Part shown: one piece after another, positions 31,157 through 37,530 of the stretch
Position numbering within the stretch: the first letter of the stretch is position 1
Layout: each line of letters opens with the position of its first letter
Notes under the pieces: model-generated
Told to the model about the DNA's origin: nothing
What the model saw: the letters and a program-made list of their open reading frames with translations, nothing else
The model's database searches: none
Program-made: the position numbers and the translations under genes
Origin: G026625185 sp035256645
GTDB taxonomy: Bacteria; Desulfobacterota; WTBG01; JAGOGO01
Assembly: GCA_035256645.1 (NCBI GenBank)
Contig: DATEXU010000194.1
Coordinates: forward strand, 1 to 37,530
Length of the DNA stretch: 37,530 bases
Reading direction: 5' to 3'

Positions 31157-32415
31157 GGAGTGATCGTTCTCACTACCCGGGATAATGTTTCTCTGGCTGC
31201 GGTAATTGAGGAGCGTAAGACATCGGGCTCCCTCCTCAAAACGAAATAACCGCAGAGCGCCGCAACGAATATTTCGGTGGCTAAGGTAGCCCAGGCCGCT
31301 CCAACCGCGCCCCGGAGGGGTATAAGAAAATAATTGAGTATGATATTTAACCCTGCCCCCAGGAGAGCCGCCAATAAATAGAGCTTGTTCAGGTCGAGAG
31401 CGACAAGGGATTGGGTCGTTAAATGACCAAGGAAAACCGGGAGAATGACTAAAGCGAGCGTCTGCAAAACCGCTATGGAGCCAAAAAAATTCGGTCCGTA
31501 GACGAGCCTTATCAGACCCGGGGAAAACAGATAAAGCGCAATTGATGTCCCTAAACCAATACCTCCCAGGATAAAAAGGAGTTTCCCGAATATCTCTTTA
31601 AACCTGTCCCGCTTGGCAAGCATGGGAAAAAACACGATCATGATGATGCTGGGTATAAAGAAAACCCCTTCCATAATCCTATAGGCAACATTGTATACGC
31701 CCACCTCCATATCACCTCTCATCATTCCCAACATCACGCTGTCAATTCTAAAATAGATGAGCCAAAGAAAAGCAATCCCCCCAAGCACAACCCCCTCTTT
31801 AATCAAATTATTATACCTCAGAAGATCCGTTTTACTTTTTAAAATCTCCTTCAACTGTGGCCGTGATATAACGAGTAAAAGCACTATTCCAAAAAGAGCA
31901 GAACACGATAAAGTCACTGATCCCAGCAAGGCATTCCTGAATCCTAAAAACCAAAAGACGAACAGTAATCCCAGGGCAGAGATCTTTTGAACCGGGACAA
32001 TGATGCCCTCAAGTTTCATATTTTCAATGCCTCGAAAAAATGCAAAGATCACGTTTTGAAAAGAGATTATTACGAAATAAGGAAAAAGCAGAAAAAGCGC
32101 ATTGCGATCAACCTTCAAAAACAAAGAGGCTATAAAAAGGAGAGGAAATGCGGTTAAAGCCGCAATTAGCCTAATGATGAACGCCTTTTTTACCACATCC
32201 ACTTTGCCCCGACTTACCCATTTGGCAATGATGATATCTAATCCCATCTCGACCAGGGGCTGAACGATAATAAAGGAAAGGGCCAAAGCAAAGGAAAACT
32301 TCCCATACTCTTTAAGACCGATGGAGAGGGGAAGCAATAAATAAAATAAAAAGATCGAAACCTTGCCGATCCCCTGTCCAAAGAATTGCCATCTGAGATT
32401 CTTAGCTGCCTTCAT
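31153..32415 (-). CDS. Wzx-like polysaccharide flippase
   Basis: About 420 residues with roughly a dozen hydrophobic helices and the MOP-superfamily start NLRWQFFGQGIGKVSIFLFYLLLP. YGKFSFALALSFIIVQPLVEMGLDIIIAKWVSRG is typical of oligosaccharide flippases. It would move lipid-linked repeat units across the inner membrane. I choose the ATG at 32415 because it gives the normal family N terminus; the longer frame to 32475 would overlap the upstream gene by 74 bases. The real overlap with the Wzy-like gene is then 14 bases. The 3' end overlaps the GT4 gene by four. Confidence 0.85.
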   Translation of the reverse strand: MKAAKNLRWQFFGQGIGKVSIFLFYLLLPLSIGLKEYGKFSFALALSFIIVQPLVEMGLDIIIAKWVSRGKVDVVKKAFIIRLIAALTAFPLLFIASLFLKVDRNALFLLFPYFVIISFQNVIFAFFRGIENMKLEGIIVPVQKISALGLLFVFWFLGFRNALLGSVTLSCSALFGIVLLLVISRPQLKEILKSKTDLLRYNNLIKEGVVLGGIAFLWLIYFRIDSVMLGMMRGDMEVGVYNVAYRIMEGVFFIPSIIMIVFFPMLAKRDRFKEIFGKLLFILGGIGLGTSIALYLFSPGLIRLVYGPNFFGSIAVLQTLALVILPVFLGHLTTQSLVALDLNKLYLLAALLGAGLNIILNYFLIPLRGAVGAAWATLATEIFVAALCGYFVLRREPDVLRSSITAARETLSRVVRTITP

Positions 32416-33691
32416 GCTGAGAGTTTCCCGCCTCGGCCAGAAAATAAAGCCCGATAGTTGTAAAAGTAAAATCATGCATAAAAAAGTCCACCATTTGGGA
32501 CGCGAAAATCATAATCAAAGGAATTCCGATAATCGGACAATACAAATCCGCTCTCTTAAGCAGACTATAAATAAAGACAAGGAATAGTAAGAGACCGGGA
32601 ATCCCCAACTCAACCAGGAGATTTAAAAACAAATTATGCGTGTGATAACCTTCTTCCTTACGAATCCGCTTTCCGATAATCTTTTCAAACACCTCTATCC
32701 CCACACCGGTGATGGGTCGTTTTCTGATTTTCATCAGCGCTGCTTTCCACAACACAAATCTTGACGTTGATGTCCGCCGTGGAGTAAAAAATGCCGGGCT
32801 TTTGAGTTTTTCTACTACTACCACCAAACTTTTTTTCCTTAAATGCTTCTCCAGAGGGACCACTTTGCTCCCTCTTATCCCCAATTGATGAGTAGAAACG
32901 GGAAAAAACAAAATACAAAAAACCAAAAAACCCACAATAAAAAAACCCTTTCGTAATGTGATCACCTTATAGAGCCATGCCAGAAAAATCCCTGCGGGCA
33001 GAAGAAGCCACGAATTTCTGCTGGCTGCGAGAGCAATCACTATCGTGAACAGAAAGAGACCCAGATAAAATTCAAAAGTCGAAATAAATTTCTCTTTACG
33101 CAATATTAATCCCAGAAGTATTCCGATACCCATAAGAACCCCAAGCTGGTTAGGCCACTGCATGAGGGAGCTGATTCGGGGATATACATCCAAGGAATGC
33201 GGGGACCTAAATAAGGGAAAAAACCATAGATCATGAAACAAATATTCTACGATACCGAATACAGCGAGAAGTATCAAAAAGCGAAGTATCCAGCGATAGT
33301 AGGAAAACGGTTCTCGTTTATTATGTGTCAGGATTAAAAAAGCGACCAGCACGATGAAGTGGATGGAATACTTTACACTATACGTGAAGGCTATACCGTG
33401 AAAGTTACTAAAGAGCGCCGAAACCCACATCCAGATATAGAACAAAAATAAAAAAAACAATGCCTGGCGATGATATCTTAATGTTTCTTTGCATTGCCCT
33501 AAATTGAGCGCAACCAAGAGAATTGCGCATAGAGGGAGTAAAAGATTATACACGCCATAGCCAAGACCAGGAAGCTTCACGTGTACAAAAAGCGAAGAAA
33601 ATAGTAAGAGCACAAAAACCATCTTACTGGCCTGCAAAGAACTTTCTCTGCAGGCCTCAGGAAACATCCTCAAGGGTCTCGCCGCGTTCAT
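32402..33691 (-). CDS. O-antigen ligase/polymerase-like membrane protein
   Basis: A 429-residue polytopic membrane protein with about 10-12 hydrophobic segments and one large periplasmic loop after about residue 240 (KVVPLEKHLRKKSLVVVVEKL ... TSRFVLWKAALMKIRKRPITGVG). The RFVLWKAAL-RPITGVGIE-F segment and GYHTHNLFLNLLVELGIPG match the Wzy_C/O-antigen ligase family (PF04932), where H and R residues of this loop are functional. It either polymerises repeat units (Wzy) or joins a finished glycan to an acceptor (WaaL/ligase); sequence does not separate them. Location next to a Wzx-like flippase favours Wzy. Confidence 0.85.
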   Translation of the reverse strand: MNAARPLRMFPEACRESSLQASKMVFVLLLFSSLFVHVKLPGLGYGVYNLLLPLCAILLVALNLGQCKETLRYHRQALFFLFLFYIWMWVSALFSNFHGIAFTYSVKYSIHFIVLVAFLILTHNKREPFSYYRWILRFLILLAVFGIVEYLFHDLWFFPLFRSPHSLDVYPRISSLMQWPNQLGVLMGIGILLGLILRKEKFISTFEFYLGLFLFTIVIALAASRNSWLLLPAGIFLAWLYKVITLRKGFFIVGFLVFCILFFPVSTHQLGIRGSKVVPLEKHLRKKSLVVVVEKLKSPAFFTPRRTSTSRFVLWKAALMKIRKRPITGVGIEVFEKIIGKRIRKEEGYHTHNLFLNLLVELGIPGLLLFLVFIYSLLKRADLYCPIIGIPLIMIFASQMVDFFMHDFTFTTIGLYFLAEAGNSQHEGS

Positions 33692-33892
33692 AATAACACA
33701 TGGAAAAAGGGTGAATTTAACGGATAGCTTTGTATGACTACCCCTCCTTTTTTATAGAAAAAAGTTACTTTATTCAACACGTTAATTTTCAAAAAGTCAA
33801 CCAAATTATTCCCTTTATTATGAAGAAAATATGGTCGGGTAATTAGTCTCAGTCCTTCACGCGCTTCCAAAATCTCTGTAATTGCCTCACCG
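33692..33892. other. short region between the radical SAM remnant and the Wzy-like gene
   Basis: A 60-codon minus-strand frame (33688-33870, TTG start) overlaps the Wzy-like start as ATGA, but its product matches no family I know and it has no ribosome-binding site. It may be the degraded downstream part of the radical SAM gene. Confidence 0.3.
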
Positions 33893-34060
33893 TCAACACC
33901 CGCACATTTTACAGTGAAGGTCGCAGTGGTTGGTTAGTTCTATATCAACTACTGTTGGTGCAAAACAACGAAACCGCGAAAAAACAAAGGGAACCAATCT
34001 TAACGACTGAAAAAAAGGGGTTGTTTTAATCTTTTGAAAAGAATGTAGTAAAGCCAGAGT
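33893..34060 (-). pseudogene. radical SAM protein N-terminal remnant
   Basis: In one minus-strand frame the residues FAPTVVDIELTNHCDLHCKM, then CGC and a stop, are encoded (stop at 33893-33895). VVDIELTNHC-x3-C-x2-C is the start of a radical SAM barrel with its [4Fe-4S] cysteines, encoded near 33902-33925. The frame is open upstream to about 34060 without a normal ATG, and it ends at TGA right after the third cysteine. The remaining ~300 codons are missing. The short length hides it from ORF calling. It lies between GT2 and Wzy-like genes. Confidence 0.6.
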
Positions 34061-34074
34061 GGGTGAAGAAAATT

Positions 34075-34791
34075 TTAGTTCACTTTTTTTTCAATCAAAC
34101 TCTCAGTAATTGTTGTACCAACTTTTTTCCCTCGTTGGCGGTCGAGAGCGGCTTTGAGGATCTGAACACGCTGGTTAATGAAACTGCGTTTTATGATACC
34201 CTTATTCTGTTTATGAAGACGCCGGAGAAGAACCAAATCAGGCAGTATGATCATCGAGAGACCTTTCTCCATCGCTCTTAGGTACCAACTCATGTCGGTT
34301 CCTACGACCCATTGAGTTTCAAAGAGACCAACTCGAAAAAAAGCTTCTCGCTTGATGAGCATTGCCTGCATCAAATGTCCTGGCAGTAATTCATCAGTAC
34401 AGCGTATTTTTTTTCTCTCACTTTCATCCATTTCCGGACTGTAGAATTGTTTTACGTACCCAGTAACGATATCCGCGTGAGGATTGGCATGAAAAGCGGT
34501 CATCTGAAGTTCGTTTTTATTTTTCGTCCAAAGATCATCAGCGTCAAGAAAGGCAATAAATTCGCCTTGAGCGGCAACAATACCGGCGTTTCGAGCTGCC
34601 CCAAGCCCCTGATTGGTTTGATACATATAGCGGAGGTTTTGATAGGATCGAGCAATGTCAGCAGTATTGTCGATTGACCCATCATCAATAATGATCACCT
34701 CAAATGGTTGATGTGTCTGGGCCAACACACTATCAATCGTTTCTGCTAAATAACGCTCGCCGTTATAAACCGGAATAATAACACTTATCAC
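34075..34791 (-). CDS. GT2 family glycosyltransferase (tandem copy B)
   Basis: A 238-residue GT-A glycosyltransferase of family 2. It has SVIIPVYNGERYLAETIDSV, IIIDDGSIDNT, GLGAARNAG and the DxD motif AFLDADDLW. The short C terminus has no membrane helix. It starts at GTG 34791, overlapping the stop of the preceding gene. It is a paralogue of the 34788-35498 product: the first 90 residues align almost position by position, showing a tandem duplication that then diverged in the acceptor-binding half. Role: sugar transfer in the same locus, or onto a peptide if the nearby RRE/kinase genes modify one; donor and acceptor are unknown. Confidence 0.88.
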   Translation of the reverse strand: MISVIIPVYNGERYLAETIDSVLAQTHQPFEVIIIDDGSIDNTADIARSYQNLRYMYQTNQGLGAARNAGIVAAQGEFIAFLDADDLWTKNKNELQMTAFHANPHADIVTGYVKQFYSPEMDESERKKIRCTDELLPGHLMQAMLIKREAFFRVGLFETQWVVGTDMSWYLRAMEKGLSMIILPDLVLLRRLHKQNKGIIKRSFINQRVQILKAALDRQRGKKVGTTITESLIEKKVN

Positions 34792-35498
34792 CCTTGTTCC
34801 TCATCAAGAGAAGTTGATTTCTTCGTCTGGCCCTTGCTCCGCTGGCGGTCAATCGAAGATTTTAGTGCCCTCAAAACATCGTGACGCATTTCATCTAAAT
34901 GATGCGTTAGGTTCCGGTCGTGAACCCGGTAAATTAACAGCGTCTCCGGAAGAACGGCCATGGGAATTCCGGCATCCCTGGCCCGTGCTAACCATTCCGC
35001 ATTTTCGGCGAACTTGTAATCTGGATTATAATAACCCACCGTCTCGAAAATATTTTTTCGTGCGACTAAGGTACTCGGTATAAGCCCCGGGCTGTCGTGT
35101 TCAATATACCATGATGGCGTTTTAACCCCTTCTTCAATGATCATTCTTCGGTGAGCATAAACAAACCCCACATCAGGGTGTTGGGCCAAATACGAAACTT
35201 GCCTGCTTAATTTTTCCGGCATCCACATATCATCGGCATCGAGAAAAGCAAGAAACTCCCCTTGGGCCGCGGCAATACCGGTGTTCCGGGCACCTGAAAG
35301 ACCCTTATTTTTCTGGAAGAGATAACGAATATTCTTGTAGAAGCGCGCAATTTCAGCGGTGCCATCGGTTGAGCCGTCATCAACAACAATAATTTCAATT
35401 GGGCGATAGTCCTGAGCCAGCACGCTTTGAATGCTTTCCGCCAAATAACGCTCGCCGTTATAAACCGGAATAATAACACTTAATAAAGGTCCTTGCAT
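34788..35498 (-). CDS. GT2 family glycosyltransferase (tandem copy A)
   Basis: A 236-residue family 2 glycosyltransferase. LLSVIIPVYNGERYLAESIQ, IIVVDDGSTDGTAEIARFY, GLSGARNTGIAAAQG and FLDADDMW form the GT-A donor site. The C-terminal half (PGLIPSTLVARKNIF, FAENAEWLARARDAGIPMAVL, LLIYRVHDRNLTHHL) holds a plausible acceptor region and resembles glycosyltransferases found next to peptide-modification genes with HprK-like kinases. GGAAAGGA sits upstream of adjacent GTG (35501) and ATG (35498) codons; I use the ATG. The kinase-like gene ends about 40 bp upstream, so they are probably co-transcribed. Confidence 0.88.
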   Translation of the reverse strand: MQGPLLSVIIPVYNGERYLAESIQSVLAQDYRPIEIIVVDDGSTDGTAEIARFYKNIRYLFQKNKGLSGARNTGIAAAQGEFLAFLDADDMWMPEKLSRQVSYLAQHPDVGFVYAHRRMIIEEGVKTPSWYIEHDSPGLIPSTLVARKNIFETVGYYNPDYKFAENAEWLARARDAGIPMAVLPETLLIYRVHDRNLTHHLDEMRHDVLRALKSSIDRQRSKGQTKKSTSLDEEQG

Positions 35499-35541
35499 CA
35501 CTCACATCCTTTCCGGAAAACAAATAATACCTCAGGGTTCA

Positions 35542-36651
35542 TCACGCCCAGGCATTCACAGAATTATCATTTTTTGAAAGTAAATCTAAAATAATATCCG
35601 GCACGTTATCAGTATTTTTCCCAAGTTCTAAAAAATAACCTGGCAGGTGTCTGTTTAACCGGGCCATAAAGGATAGATCTTCCTGGGTCGCGCCCCGTAA
35701 CTGCAACATTGTACTGGGCGCAAAAGCCAATAAAGTGTCCCTTGGCGAAGCCGGGGTCAATCTGGTTTTTTCCCCACCTGTGATTCGTGGCACCAAGAGA
35801 GCGCGAACCGGAAAACCTCTTGAAATTTTTTCTGGCCAGTGTCTGTTTAAAAAAAGAAGGGCCTTCTCCTCCGCAAGCCGCTCTATATTCTCTGCTGCTA
35901 ATGCCAAATGAGGAAATCTTTGAAGACCTTTCTCGTCGATCTTGGCAGAGGAATAAACACTGTGGGCGTAAGGATGCGAATCCCTGTCCACCAGACAGTA
36001 ATCATCACTTACGTAACAAAGTTTCGATTGCAGACAGGCTAAAGCGGTCGTTGACTTTCCGGAACCGCCTTCACCGACCAGCAGTATACCACCTGTATCT
36101 ATGCCGATAGCTCCGGAATGCAGTAACTGAAGCCGGTGATTATTCGCCCACCATTGAAAAAGAGCGCGGAGCGGAGAACTTCGCTCATAATACGAGATTT
36201 TGAAGACATCAGGAACCCAAAAAATGGCAGTATTCAGTTTTGTATCCAGCATACTGAGCGTGTCTGTTCCTACCTGGTAAGCTCCGCGAATCCGTTCATC
36301 ATAAAAATATATGACCGGATTCGTTCCCTCGTTTGGACTTTGGATGTTTTTTGCCATCGTTACATTCTCATCCCAGGGAAAAGAGGGAATTTGTTTTTTT
36401 GTGGAAGCGCCATCCCATAAACAAACCGTCAACGATTGTTCCGGTACCCGTTCAGCAACTAAGTGTTCCAAGGCCGGAGATAGAGAGTCCACTAATGTTT
36501 GCCCCACAAAACGTAACCTTACCGTGTGATTGGCAATAGTATAAAATCGGTCTACAGCGCTTGTATCCTGTTCAGCGTCTAAAAAAACTCTGAAGGCTTC
36601 ATTGAAATATGAAAGTAACAAAATAAATGACCCGGTAGAAGAGTTTTTCAT
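35542..36651 (-). CDS. HPr kinase-like P-loop protein
   Basis: A 369-residue protein whose C-terminal half resembles the catalytic domain of HPr kinase/phosphorylase. LLHSGAIGID precedes the P-loop LLVGEGGSGKSTTALACL (Gly193 to Thr201 core), and a DD pair follows (YVSDDYCLV, 216-217), as in HprK-related kinases. The N-terminal ~165 residues are a different domain with no HPr or DRTGG signature that I see. Similar proteins accompany PqqD-like proteins, GT2 enzymes and peptide-modification genes and may phosphorylate a peptide or sugar. It is preceded by the PqqD-like gene and a foldback repeat and followed by two GT2 genes. No HPr or PTS gene is in the window, so classical carbon control is unlikely. 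Confidence 0.8.
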   Translation of the reverse strand: MKNSSTGSFILLLSYFNEAFRVFLDAEQDTSAVDRFYTIANHTVRLRFVGQTLVDSLSPALEHLVAERVPEQSLTVCLWDGASTKKQIPSFPWDENVTMAKNIQSPNEGTNPVIYFYDERIRGAYQVGTDTLSMLDTKLNTAIFWVPDVFKISYYERSSPLRALFQWWANNHRLQLLHSGAIGIDTGGILLVGEGGSGKSTTALACLQSKLCYVSDDYCLVDRDSHPYAHSVYSSAKIDEKGLQRFPHLALAAENIERLAEEKALLFLNRHWPEKISRGFPVRALLVPRITGGEKTRLTPASPRDTLLAFAPSTMLQLRGATQEDLSFMARLNRHLPGYFLELGKNTDNVPDIILDLLSKNDNSVNAWA

Positions 36652-36707
36652 GTGTCCCGTTTGTTATCCAAACGAGAGTTGAAAAGACAACACAATATTA
36701 GCAAGTA

Positions 36708-36812
36708 AACCCCGTTAGAAGGCTTTCACAGGGGGTAAATGCCCCGTGTAAAAAGTGTAAGAATCTTTAATTTTACCCCGTGCTTCTGCTCGGGGCATTT
36801 CTAGCGGGGTAA
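36708..36812. repeat. foldback repeat, copy 2
   Basis: Shares its first 28 bases (36708-36735) exactly with 19767-19794. The far end TTTCTAGCGGGGTAAA is an imperfect inverted copy of the start, and ACGGGG/CCCCGT and GCCCCG/CGGGGC pairs lie inside. It sits in the 223-bp gap between the PqqD-like and HPr-kinase-like genes, where a terminator-like hairpin could lower downstream expression. Confidence 0.7.
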
Positions 36813-36874
36813 ACCTGAACTTATTTTTTTATTTTCGCTCAGAAATAAAATAAAGGTACTGACATTTCTTCACA

Positions 36875-37330
36875 TTATTCAGGTTTGTTTTTAGGCCAGT
36901 CGGTGTAATCAATTTCATGAATTGGGTCTACCAACAAAAAATCCTGCATGTTAGTAAATTTACTGAGAACCGGGAACTCGAAAATGAGTTTTTCTGTTTC
37001 GGAACCGATGGTATTTTTGTTATGAAAACTTTTGGTGCTTTCGGTTTTTTGCGTTTCATCCGGAACAATCAGTCCCTCCTCTTTTAATTCGCTCAAAAAT
37101 TTTTTTACCGCATCTTCAATAGTCGAAAAGCTCTCTACGTATCGCTGAGAAATCTCCTCGATGATTTCAGTCTCCGAAGCACGGTTTTGTATAAATCCCC
37201 AGATATCTGTCCCAACCTTTTCACAGCTATAGTAATTACCACTATCAAGATTAATTAAGACAAGTTCATCATCAAATTTCTCATAGACGACGCTCGGTTT
37301 ATTAATTCTAAATCGCAAATCTTTGTTCAT
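36875..37330 (-). CDS. PqqD/RRE-like peptide chaperone with C-terminal tail
   Basis: A 151-residue protein. Residues 1-92 fit the PqqD fold, the RiPP recognition element: FRINKPSVVYEKFDDELVLINLDSGNYYSC forms the three-stranded sheet, VGTDIWGFIQ the first helix, then IIEEISQRY and the helix ending FLSELKEEGLIV. RREs bind the leader of a peptide and bring it to a modifying enzyme. A charged linker (93-115) leads to an unusual tail, EFPVLSKFTNMQDFLLVDPI followed by HEIDYTDWP (about 118-146). This tail is not part of PqqD. AGAGGAG lies before the ATG. It is followed by the HPr-kinase-like and GT2 genes. No separate precursor peptide or cyclase is seen. Confidence 0.8.
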   Translation of the reverse strand: MNKDLRFRINKPSVVYEKFDDELVLINLDSGNYYSCEKVGTDIWGFIQNRASETEIIEEISQRYVESFSTIEDAVKKFLSELKEEGLIVPDETQKTESTKSFHNKNTIGSETEKLIFEFPVLSKFTNMQDFLLVDPIHEIDYTDWPKNKPE

Positions 37331-37345
37331 TCTCTGTTTCTCCTC

Positions 37346-37405
37346 TTAGTTTTCATTCAGTGTTGATCTGCCGGTTAACTCAAGCACCAAAAAACGAGGT
37401 CCCAT
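37346..37405 (-). CDS. possible 19-codon micro-ORF upstream of the PqqD-like gene
   Basis: ATG at 37405 follows AGGTGGTGA and encodes MGPRFLVLELTGRSTLNEN, ending 15 bp before the PqqD-like start. It could be a leader peptide or chance. No conservation can be judged from one sequence. Confidence 0.2.
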   Translation of the reverse strand: MGPRFLVLELTGRSTLNEN

Positions 37406-37417
37406 TCACCACCTACC

Positions 37418-37530
37418 CTACGCGATTTTTAAAACCTTAGCGCCTCTAATTTTTCGTTCCTTAAGTTCTACCAGCGCTTGATTTGCCTCCTCCAGTCTGA
37501 ATTCCTGAATCTCAGGCTTTATCGGAATTT
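37418..37530 (-). CDS. zinc MDR dehydrogenase, C-terminal end (cut by window edge)
   Basis: The last 36 codons of a minus-strand gene that continues past the right edge. IPIKPEIQEFRLEEANQALV followed by ELKERKIRGAKVLKIA is the usual C terminus of zinc-type alcohol dehydrogenases, in which RLEEANQAL and IRGAKVL are hallmark segments. It is upstream of the PqqD-like gene on the same strand, with 87 bp between, so it could belong to the same transcript. Substrate and zinc site lie outside the window. Confidence 0.75.
   Translation of the reverse strand, partial: IPIKPEIQEFRLEEANQALVELKERKIRGAKVLKIA

Noticed and set aside
33688..33870. 60-codon minus-strand frame overlapping the Wzy-like start
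   Set aside because: TTG start without a ribosome-binding site and no recognisable product; listed only as possible decayed sequence.

Overview
The window looks like a chromosomal segment of an uncultivated Gram-negative bacterium of fairly low to medium GC. The evidence is a signal-peptide lipoprotein, Wzx/Wzy-type polysaccharide genes and a tRNA-Leu followed by tig-clpP-clpX-lon. That order is common in Desulfobacterota, Omnitrophota and related phyla; the sequence alone does not settle the phylum. Housekeeping genes sit in the middle (12.2-18.1 kb) between two accessory regions.

Left accessory region (1-12 kb). Three copies of one GT2 glycosyltransferase are present: a C-terminal part at the left edge, an intact copy (977-2053), and an inverted, frameshifted copy (10780-11841) whose 3' end is fused to an IS1595-type transposase remnant. 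Between the intact and the decayed copy lie a radical SAM/SPASM gene and, on the minus strand, a compact operon. It encodes an NRPS-like adenylation-carrier-thioesterase protein, an O-methyltransferase, a zinc MDR dehydrogenase and a glycosyltransferase resembling PLOD-type enzymes. This looks like a small secondary-metabolite or glycoconjugate cluster.

Middle region (12-20.9 kb). A degenerate tRNA-Lys without a D arm, tRNA-Leu(UAG), tig, clpP, clpX, lon and tRNA-Val(UAC) are followed by a small-element zone. That zone holds a 139-bp MITE with perfect inverted ends and 5-bp target duplications, hicBA, a tRNA 3'-like fragment, a strong terminator, brnT plus its antitoxin behind a near-consensus promoter, a foldback repeat, and several small proteins including a BON-domain lipoprotein.

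Cyanophycin-linked trio (21-26.6 kb, minus strand). A CphA-like cyanophycin synthetase, an ABC exporter with an extra N-terminal domain and a DUF1854 protein form a probable operon. A DUF4197 periplasmic protein follows on the other strand.

Right region (27.9-37.5 kb, minus strand). This is a polysaccharide locus: two GT4 glycosyltransferases, GDP-mannose 4,6-dehydratase, a Wzx-like flippase, a Wzy/ligase-like membrane protein and two tandem GT2 enzymes. Upstream of these are an HPr-kinase-like protein and a PqqD/RRE-like protein with an unusual C-terminal tail, plus a radical SAM remnant. The kinase/RRE/glycosyltransferase combination suggests a peptide-modification system joined to glycan synthesis and is the best candidate here for undescribed biology. 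The right edge cuts the end of another MDR dehydrogenase.
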